From contig CAZLTJ010000036.1 in assembly GCA_964562425.1 (NCBI GenBank), positions 1 to 20,980 of the forward strand: DNA of 20,980 bases, given 5' to 3'. The notes under the pieces are model-generated. The model did no database searches. It had not been told where the DNA came from and saw only the letters and a list, made by a program, of their open reading frames with translations. The position numbers were made by a program, and so were the translations under genes. Origin of the DNA: JAUWMV01 sp964562425 (GTDB taxonomy: Bacteria; UBP14; UBA6098; B30-G16). Of the stretch, positions 14,961-20,980 are shown piece by piece (positions within the stretch are counted from its first letter, which is position 1; each line of letters opens with the position of its first letter).

Positions 14961-16711
14961 AATTCATTATCTTCGAACTTATCCTCAAATTTTTGCATTG
15001 CATAAATCTCTGCATAAAATTTCTTGTTATCCAGTAACTGTTGATGATTTCCAATTTCTTCAATACTTCCTTTATCGAGGACGACAATAAAATCAGCGTT
15101 TTGTATTGTGCTAATTCTATGCGAAATGAAAATTGTGGTCTTGTTTTTTCTGACCTTAAGCAACCTGTTGAAAATTAATTCTTCCGTCTCTGTGTCAACC
15201 GCTGAAAGCGCATCATCGAAAATTAGAATTGGTGAATCCAATAATAGAGCTCTTGCAATTGCCAGTCGTTGCTTTTGTCCACCAGAAAGCATAACCCCAC
15301 GTTCACCTACTAATGAATTATATCCTTCAGTGAAATCCATAATATCCTTGTCAAGCTGAGCAATTTTTGCGGCTTCTATTGCCTCCCAATCCTTTGCATC
15401 AGGACGACCAAATTTTATATTCTCTATTATGGAAGCAGAAAACAAAAAACCATCCTGCGGAACAAGACCTATATTCCCACGTAATATCTCAAGATCAAAC
15501 TTTTTTACATCCATATCATCGATAAAAACGGTGTTATATGAAGTATCAACCATTCTATTAATTGTAGAAACAATAGTTGTCTTTCCGCATCCAGTTCTTC
15601 CTGTTATTGCCACAAATGTTCCGGCATCGATCTTGAAGCTTACATCATCCAAAACTAGTGGCAGATCCTCTCCATATCGAAATGTCAGTTCTTTAAATTC
15701 AATTTTACCTGTAATAAATTTCGGTTTATATGGTTTATGAATGGTTTGAATTTTCGGTTCTGTATTAAAAATTTCCATAATTCTATCCAGAGAAGCTCTA
15801 CCACGTGAATACAAGTTAATAACCCAACCCATTGCAATCATAGGCCAAATTAGTAGACCCATATACATGTTGAATTGAACAAGCTCACCTACACTCATAC
15901 TGCCAGTGATTACGCTTTTACCTCCAAAAAGCAAAATTGCTACCAAAACAGCTCCCACAACAAATCCAATTGCAGGATCGAAAAGACCCCAAACAATAAT
16001 CATTTTAATATTCTTTTTAGCGTAGTCTTTGCTGCTATGCTTAAATCTTTTGGTCTCAGACTTCTCTCTTGCATAAGTCTTAACGACTCTAATTCCACTG
16101 ATAATTTCCCTTACATGAGCAGTAAGCTCTGCAAACGATTCCTGTACATCACGGAATAATTTATGTACAATTCTTCCTAAATAGCGAACAATAAAACCCA
16201 GAGTCAAAAGCGGAAGGAATATATATAGAGTCAATTTTGCATTAAGAATCAGCATACTGGTAATAACCATCAGTTGAAGCACAATTGTATCGATAGCCGC
16301 TACAACTCCCATACCCATCATCATCCTAACCGCATCCATATCGTTTGTAGAAATAGCCATTAATTCACCGATCTTTGTTTTTGCAAACCATTCCGGCTCG
16401 AGGGTAAGAAGTTTCTTAAATAACGCCCTCCTCATTCTTAATTCAGCTCGTCTTGACATGCTAATGAAAAGGTATCGCCATGTAAAACGCATCACAACTA
16501 TTCCCAGCGTTAGGAGGATTATTAATCCTGCAAGTTTCAACAATCCGTGCTGAGTTATTGAACTCATGTACAAACCGTCAATAACACTTCTTGTTAATTT
16601 AGGAATCAAGATTTGCAGATAATCTACAAATAATATCGCAGCTAAACCTATCAAAAACGGTAAGGTTTCACCTTTTAAATATACCTTTAATGTTTTATAT
16701 ACTTTTAACAT
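14957..16711 (-). CDS. MsbA-like ABC exporter (fused membrane and ATPase domains)
   Basis: A 584-residue half-transporter that dimerises in the inner membrane. Residues about 15-310 form the six-helix exporter domain. The ATPase domain then shows Walker A GRTGCGKTT (371-379), Q-loop Q419 (VPQDGFLF), signature LSGGQ (475-479), Walker B ILIFDD (495-500), D-loop SAVD and switch H531 (ISHRIST). The usual catalytic Glu after Walker B is Asp (D500), a change also seen in degenerate sites of heterodimeric exporters. Its place between lpxB and plsC suggests lipid A-core flipping (MsbA role); a multidrug exporter is the alternative. I chose ATG at 16711; an in-frame TTG at 16747 would add 12 residues, and neither has an SD. 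Confidence 0.87.
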   Translation of the reverse strand: MLKVYKTLKVYLKGETLPFLIGLAAILFVDYLQILIPKLTRSVIDGLYMSSITQHGLLKLAGLIILLTLGIVVMRFTWRYLFISMSRRAELRMRRALFKKLLTLEPEWFAKTKIGELMAISTNDMDAVRMMMGMGVVAAIDTIVLQLMVITSMLILNAKLTLYIFLPLLTLGFIVRYLGRIVHKLFRDVQESFAELTAHVREIISGIRVVKTYAREKSETKRFKHSSKDYAKKNIKMIIVWGLFDPAIGFVVGAVLVAILLFGGKSVITGSMSVGELVQFNMYMGLLIWPMIAMGWVINLYSRGRASLDRIMEIFNTEPKIQTIHKPYKPKFITGKIEFKELTFRYGEDLPLVLDDVSFKIDAGTFVAITGRTGCGKTTIVSTINRMVDTSYNTVFIDDMDVKKFDLEILRGNIGLVPQDGFLFSASIIENIKFGRPDAKDWEAIEAAKIAQLDKDIMDFTEGYNSLVGERGVMLSGGQKQRLAIARALLLDSPILIFDDALSAVDTETEELIFNRLLKVRKNKTTIFISHRISTIQNADFIVVLDKGSIEEIGNHQQLLDNKKFYAEIYAMQKFEDKFEDNEL

Positions 16712-16784
16712 AAACAAAAAAAATAGGATTTTATAGTATTTTAGCAAACAGAATTGTACATCTCAAATCTAAACTAAGAATATA

Positions 16785-17897
16785 TTAAGAAGTGAATAGA
16801 TTAGCAAAAATTTTAGCAGCACGAATTTCTGCGCCCGATGGACCCAACTGTTCTTTAACTTTCAGGAGATTTCTCTGTGTTTCATTATAGGAATCACCGT
16901 GCATAATCAATTTGTCCATATGACCAGCAATTTTAAACCTATCGATCTTTTGAATGAATTCCGGTAAGATTTCCTTTCCTGCGATAAGATTCGAAATTGC
17001 AAAATATGGCGTTTTAATTAATAAACTCCCTAAAAACCATGACAAGGGATCTACGCGATATATTACAACAGAAGGTAGGATCGACATCGATGCTTCCATT
17101 ACTGCGCTTCCCGATGCAATCAATCCTGCCTCTGCATACGACATCGCAGAATAAGTCATGCCTTCAATTAGAACAATGTAATCCGGGATTTTTTTTGCTT
17201 TATAATAATCTTTAACAGTTTCAGTAATCGGTATTACAGCACAAAGATCCTTGTACTTCAATCGCAATATATTCAAAACTTCCATCATAACTGTGTAAAG
17301 ACGTTTAACTTCCTTAACTCTTGAGCCAGGCATCATAACAATAAATTTACCGTTTATAGTTGTTATTTCTCTGAACTTCTTTTCACTCATCTCTGATTTA
17401 ACATGATCGAAAAATGGATGCCCCACATAATCCACGTTCATTCCGAACTTTGTATAAAATTCCTTCTCGAATGGCAGAATGCAAACCATTCTGTCCACAT
17501 ATCGCTTCATCTTTCTCACTCGCCTAACACCCCAAGCCCAAACCTGAGGCGAAATATAATATCCCACAGATATGCCGGATTCTTTCAGTTTGCGAGCAAG
17601 TTTTAAATTGAATCCCGGGTAATCCACAAGAATTGCTCCGATTGGTTTACGTTCCTTTATTTCTCTCACAATCCTATCGAAAGCAGAATTAATCTTTCTG
17701 TAGCTGAGTACTACATCCAAAAAACCCATAACAGCAATTTCAGAAATGTCTATTAATGTATCTACACCAGCTTTTCGCATCGAAGGACCACCTATCCCCC
17801 AGAATTCCACATCGGACAGAATGCCAGATAGTGCTTCTATCAAATATGCCGCTTGAAGGTCACCCGATTTTTCCCCAGCTACAATCAGAATATTCAC
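16785..17897 (-). CDS. lpxB: Lipid-A-disaccharide synthase
   Basis: A glycosyltransferase of the inner-membrane face that joins UDP-diacylglucosamine and lipid X into the lipid A disaccharide, so the organism makes LPS-type outer membrane. Family landmarks are ILIVAGEKSGDLQAAYLIEA at the N-terminus, FWGIGGPSMRKAGVDTL, VMGFLDVVL, LVDYPGFNLKLARKLK and GYYISPQVWAWGVRRVRKMK. In the C-terminal half it has VDYVGHPFFD, MPGSRVKEVKRL and ASGSAVMEASM. Length (370) is typical. GTG at 17897 is preferred over the TTG one codon earlier, because GGAGGT lies six bases ahead and GTGA overlaps the lipoprotein stop by 4 bases. Neighbours are all envelope genes. Confidence 0.94.
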   Translation of the reverse strand: MNILIVAGEKSGDLQAAYLIEALSGILSDVEFWGIGGPSMRKAGVDTLIDISEIAVMGFLDVVLSYRKINSAFDRIVREIKERKPIGAILVDYPGFNLKLARKLKESGISVGYYISPQVWAWGVRRVRKMKRYVDRMVCILPFEKEFYTKFGMNVDYVGHPFFDHVKSEMSEKKFREITTINGKFIVMMPGSRVKEVKRLYTVMMEVLNILRLKYKDLCAVIPITETVKDYYKAKKIPDYIVLIEGMTYSAMSYAEAGLIASGSAVMEASMSILPSVVIYRVDPLSWFLGSLLIKTPYFAISNLIAGKEILPEFIQKIDRFKIAGHMDKLIMHGDSYNETQRNLLKVKEQLGPSGAEIRAAKIFANLFTS

Positions 17898-19393
17898 CAA
17901 ATTACCTCCGTCTCCCAGCCACCACGTACATAAATCGTATCCTTATAAATCTCGAATTTCTCCGATCTTTCGTACGGATGGATGTTTCCCGATGAGGGAT
18001 ACCCATTATTATCCTCGTCGCAAAATCTGAATAGTAAATAACGACCCTCTGGAATAAATGCCCAGTACAAGTTCTCTCTATCTGACAGATTGTAAGTCTC
18101 GATTTTATTTATTGATTTAGCGAGCATGATTTCGCTTTCGCAAAACTTAGGTGTCCTGACCCATAGTTGCCCCAGTGTTCGATTCGGATATGTAACGGTT
18201 AAGGATTCAATTTTACAGTTCTCAAATTCGTCGCACAGTGAATCCAAAACTAAAGTTTCTACATCACTCACAGGAATTTTTGGATCAACAATAAGTTTAA
18301 GAATATTGCTTTGCGTTTTCTCTACCTTAAAAAACTTTTTATAAGTTTCAAAAACAACGCTAAAAGGTTCATCAAAAATCAGATAGACATCTCGAGCATT
18401 TATTGTAACTCGCTTCTTTGAATTCTTTAACTCGGGTGGAGCTGTATCTAAATCCGCAAGATTATAAATCGATCTTGAAATCGAATCACAATTATTATTA
18501 AAATCACAGAACACCATATCGATATCGAATGTATCTGGCAGACTTTCGAATCGCATAAATACCGTGCTCGAATCTTTCGGTGCCAACCATACATTAGTTA
18601 GCTCACAGCTTTCAACGCTTGCATTTACTTTATTCAGTTGCGGCTTGCTATCGAAGGAAATTTTCAATGTAGAATTATCCCTCATTTCTATTAAAGAGAT
18701 TTTCGGTGGTATCGTATCTACATCTGTCATAGATATCATTATCCCTTTTGACATTGTCGGCGTTCTATTCCTTGAAACGCCTATTTTTATCGGTATGCCA
18801 TCGCCTTTTAAAACCTTAGCAAGAAGATAATATTCACCTTTAGGAAGATAATTTAAGGTAAATGAGCCATCATCTCCAGACCACGTGCTCCTAATAACAT
18901 CATTAAAACTAATATCCTCATAAGCCTCAATAATAGCGTCAGTTACAGGCGTAAAAGTCCTCGATTCATAAATATACCCACGTATTAAACCACTGTCGAT
19001 CGATTCACCGGTTGAGAATGCAAAGGACCTCGTTTCTCCCATCATATTTTTCCTAAGATCTGTCAGAGTTGGCAAAACGGACACAACATATGTTGCATTT
19101 TCCTCAAATAGGCTGTGTTTAATTACTACTTTCCTTCCTCTAAAATTAATCTTCATATCCTCCAGAGTTGGCTGAACAACAAAACACTCAGTATCTTTAA
19201 CAATTCCTTCATTAAATTCAATTGTGATTATTGCATTTACATCAACCGATCTTTCCATATCGGGTGGCGTTGTTTCTATAATTTTCGGTGGAGTTTTATC
19301 GATCGGACCGCCAGGTGGACTCTGAATCTTTGCGCAACCTGCAACTACTAAAATTAACATTAATACTAATTTCTTTATATTTCTATTATTCAT
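17894..19393 (-). CDS. Ig-like domain lipoprotein
   Basis: A predicted 499-residue surface or periplasmic lipoprotein. The start at 19393 gives a clean lipoprotein signal: MNNRNIKK, a hydrophobic core, and lipobox VVAGC with lipidated C20; the longer frame from GTG at 19426 would bury it. After a Pro/Gly linker (SPPGGPIDKTPPK), residues about 30-125 form a bacterial Ig-like (Big_5/SbsA-like) domain (IITIEFNEGI...YVVSVLPTLTDLRKN). Residues about 140-205 look like a carboxypeptidase-regulatory beta fold (GYIYESRTFTPVTDAIIEAY, DGSFTLNYLPKGEYYLLAK). The end (FIPEGRYLLFRFCDEDNNGY...) resembles the C-terminus of Ig-like lipoproteins common in Bacteroidota relatives. It is the first gene of the lpxB operon and overlaps lpxB by 4 bases. 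Function unknown. Confidence 0.75.
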   Translation of the reverse strand: MNNRNIKKLVLMLILVVAGCAKIQSPPGGPIDKTPPKIIETTPPDMERSVDVNAIITIEFNEGIVKDTECFVVQPTLEDMKINFRGRKVVIKHSLFEENATYVVSVLPTLTDLRKNMMGETRSFAFSTGESIDSGLIRGYIYESRTFTPVTDAIIEAYEDISFNDVIRSTWSGDDGSFTLNYLPKGEYYLLAKVLKGDGIPIKIGVSRNRTPTMSKGIMISMTDVDTIPPKISLIEMRDNSTLKISFDSKPQLNKVNASVESCELTNVWLAPKDSSTVFMRFESLPDTFDIDMVFCDFNNNCDSISRSIYNLADLDTAPPELKNSKKRVTINARDVYLIFDEPFSVVFETYKKFFKVEKTQSNILKLIVDPKIPVSDVETLVLDSLCDEFENCKIESLTVTYPNRTLGQLWVRTPKFCESEIMLAKSINKIETYNLSDRENLYWAFIPEGRYLLFRFCDEDNNGYPSSGNIHPYERSEKFEIYKDTIYVRGGWETEVIW

Positions 19394-19466
19394 AGAATCC
19401 AATATATACATCCATAAATCCCACACTAAGCAGTTTTATAAACCAAATGGAAAAACAAGCATGCAC

Positions 19467-19497
19467 AAAAAAAAGCTCCCCTTTCTTAGGGGAGCTT
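19467..19497 (-). terminator. Intrinsic terminator of the T9SS-sorted protein gene
   Basis: A perfect 10-base stem, AAGCTCCCCT (19473-19482) with AGGGGAGCTT (19488-19497), closes a 5-base loop. On the minus strand it is followed by eight T residues. It lies 26 bases past the stop codon at 19523. It is the only textbook Rho-independent terminator I find in the window. Confidence 0.92.
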
Positions 19498-19522
19498 AAA
19501 ACATCTGTGTTGCAGAATCGAC

Positions 19523-20980
19523 TTATTTTACATAGAAAGCTCGACTCGATATGGAGTAACCATCGTAACTGAGATTAACCATGTAAAGTCCTGATTGCAG
19601 CCCATCTGCATTCCAGTTTATAACATGATGACCTGCTGTCATAGAGCCTTTGTACAGCTCCGCAACACGTATTCCTGTAATATCGTAAATCGTGAGTTCA
19701 ACATTATTTGCTTCAGGTATATCGAATGAGATGTCGGTAGTGGAGTTGAATGGATTAGGACAAATATTCAGCATAAACGCTGTTGGAACGCTTGCCGGAA
19801 TTTCTTTTACCTCATTATCAAAACCATTTAATTTTAGTATCGCACCAATAAGACATCCTGCAATATCCCATGTGGGGCTTGTAACTGAAGCAAGGTAAAC
19901 CGATGTGTATACGGCTCTTCCATAAATTATACCGAGAATGCTTAGTGTATCTTCATTAGCATAAAATATATTTTGGGTACCAGTTCCGGGGATAAGTAAA
20001 TCTACATAATCGTCAGCAGCGGTTTGGTATGGATAATTTCCTCTCCAATGCATAATTCCAGCTCCAAAGAATCTTTCAAAAGATTCTACTTTCTGAACAT
20101 TACCCGTAGCCATTCTGCTACCGTCGATGCCGGTGAAATTAAACAGGTTTAGAAGCTCTGTTCCATTATAATCCTGTGCAAAGTCGGGACCCTGGATGAA
20201 TATAAATCCACCATGTTCAATGTAATCGACCACTGCTGCTCTCATTACAACTGGGAAATTACTATCTGTGGCTCTAGTTCCGAAAACCACTAATACACCG
20301 CTTCTATCGCGGATTCCACTGTAATCGTCAAGGCGATATTTGTCGTTTAGTGTAATATCCTCGTCTTGACTAGTTATTGTATACATTGTAGAATCCACGC
20401 CTATGTTGTTCAGAACTTGAGTAAACAGCTCGGTAAATCCTTCTCCAGCGTCAAAATCGATAATTAGAACGCGATTTCTATCTGGATCAACATGTACATC
20501 TACAGTATATATAATCGATGGAACGGATGTACCTCCATCTGTATATTTTGTTATAACGTAATACGAGTATGAACCACCATCATGAATATCACGAGTAATT
20601 GTAAAGCATGTATCAGTAGCGGCAGTAGCGGTATCAGTAGTATGAATTAGGGCTCCACTTGCATCATAAAGCTCGTAGTTATAAGGATCAAGATATGTAC
20701 TTGAAGGCGGTTTCCAGCAAATCGTGAGTGACATAGGTCCAGATAATGGTCTCGATCTGGGTGTAAAGCTACTATAGAATATATTGACTGGCCAATAATA
20801 AGGAAGCATAAGATCTATAGACCTTGTTGACATTACAGGGAATGTTGTATCTTTCGTCGCGAAATATTCTTTTTCTGCACTTACACTCTTACTACCCCAT
20901 TCAATATCTGTAAAAGTCACTCTTCCACTTGTTGGCGTTACCGTTGGCATTTCACCAGTCATTCGAATAGTAATTCCAGA
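19523..20980 (-). CDS. Secreted protein with T9SS C-terminal sorting domain, 3' part
   Basis: The frame is open to the right edge, so the N-terminus and signal peptide lie outside the window. Counting from the first visible Met (20962): a fibronectin-III-like region at about 75-155 (TICWKPPSSTYLDPYNYELY), then an alpha/beta domain at about 164-380 resembling a glutamine-amidotransferase/ThuA-like fold (NRVLIIDFDAGEGFTELF, GVLVVFGTR, YIEHGGFIFIQGPD). Residues 396-479 are a type IX secretion (Por) sorting domain: NICPNPFNSTTDISFDIPEA, VELTIYDITG, HHVINWNADG, SGLYMVNLS and a final YVK. No nucleophilic Cys-His pair is obvious in the middle domain, so it is probably non-catalytic or binding. Export across the outer membrane and surface attachment are inferred from the tail. 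Confidence 0.8.
   Translation of the reverse strand, partial: SGITIRMTGEMPTVTPTSGRVTFTDIEWGSKSVSAEKEYFATKDTTFPVMSTRSIDLMLPYYWPVNIFYSSFTPRSRPLSGPMSLTICWKPPSSTYLDPYNYELYDASGALIHTTDTATAATDTCFTITRDIHDGGSYSYYVITKYTDGGTSVPSIIYTVDVHVDPDRNRVLIIDFDAGEGFTELFTQVLNNIGVDSTMYTITSQDEDITLNDKYRLDDYSGIRDRSGVLVVFGTRATDSNFPVVMRAAVVDYIEHGGFIFIQGPDFAQDYNGTELLNLFNFTGIDGSRMATGNVQKVESFERFFGAGIMHWRGNYPYQTAADDYVDLLIPGTGTQNIFYANEDTLSILGIIYGRAVYTSVYLASVTSPTWDIAGCLIGAILKLNGFDNEVKEIPASVPTAFMLNICPNPFNSTTDISFDIPEANNVELTIYDITGIRVAELYKGSMTAGHHVINWNADGLQSGLYMVNLSYDGYSISSRAFYVK

Noticed and set aside
16712..16747. TTG start adding 12 residues to the ABC exporter
   Set aside because: Rare start codon, no SD, and the ATG at 16711 gives a normal family N-terminus. 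It cannot be fully excluded.
19394..19426. GTG start adding 11 residues to the Ig-like lipoprotein
   Set aside because: It would push the lipoprotein signal inward; the ATG at 19393 gives a standard n-region, core and lipobox.
1..20980. tRNA genes, CRISPR array, insertion sequences, phage or defence genes
   Set aside because: I scanned the intergenic regions for tRNA T-arm signatures, regular repeats, transposase motifs and terminal inverted repeats, and found none that hold up.

Overview
The window reads as ordinary chromosome from an AT-rich, Gram-negative, diderm bacterium, most likely an uncultured lineage of or near the FCB group (Bacteroidota, Ignavibacteria and related candidate phyla). 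The pointers are an lpxB gene (lipid A), an OprO/OprP-like outer-membrane porin, a C-terminal type IX secretion (T9SS)-style sorting domain, and an Ig-like lipoprotein of a type I associate with that group. Lineage is inferred from gene content only. No rRNA, tRNA, CRISPR array, insertion sequence or phage gene was seen.

Left part (1-3151): the 3' end of a sodium:solute symporter, then a porin with a strong Shine-Dalgarno (SD) sequence, then on the opposite strand a cysteine-rich protein with an N-terminus resembling the BtrH (butirosin H) family. Next, on the minus strand (3394-6107), comes a signalling pair: a soluble histidine kinase with an N-terminal Cys cluster, and downstream of it a hybrid response regulator (receiver, DUF4388/PATAN-like and Roadblock/LC7-like regions). 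The regulator has its own consensus promoter and a 5' leader in which a good SD is followed by ATG and an immediate stop. A gene-poor 1 kb stretch (6108-7113) holds a cluster of short palindromes and a possible decayed reading frame.

Middle part (7114-13815, plus strand): housekeeping genes in the order LytR_C-domain protein, rsfS, argS, an ArsB/NhaD-type permease, rho, an HPr phosphocarrier and pgsA. They serve ribosome hibernation, Arg-tRNA charging, transcription termination, sugar-phosphotransfer or regulation, and phospholipid synthesis. The ArgS has a normal KMSKR loop but a strongly altered HIGH signature.

Right part (13841-19393, minus strand): a tightly coupled envelope operon transcribed as Ig-like lipoprotein, lpxB, MsbA-like ABC exporter, plsC, acpS. 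Three of its four junctions overlap by 4-8 nt. It links lipid A disaccharide synthesis, lipid or drug export, phosphatidic acid synthesis and acyl-carrier-protein activation. It ends convergently against pgsA, so phospholipid genes meet from both strands. The window closes with the 3' part of a secreted protein with a T9SS-type C-terminal domain, followed by the only clear intrinsic terminator in the window.

I see no unmistakable new defence or mobile system. The points most worth a second look are the regulator leader with its ATG-stop element, the Cys-cluster kinase with its three-module regulator, the BtrH-like protein, and the ArgS HIGH variant.
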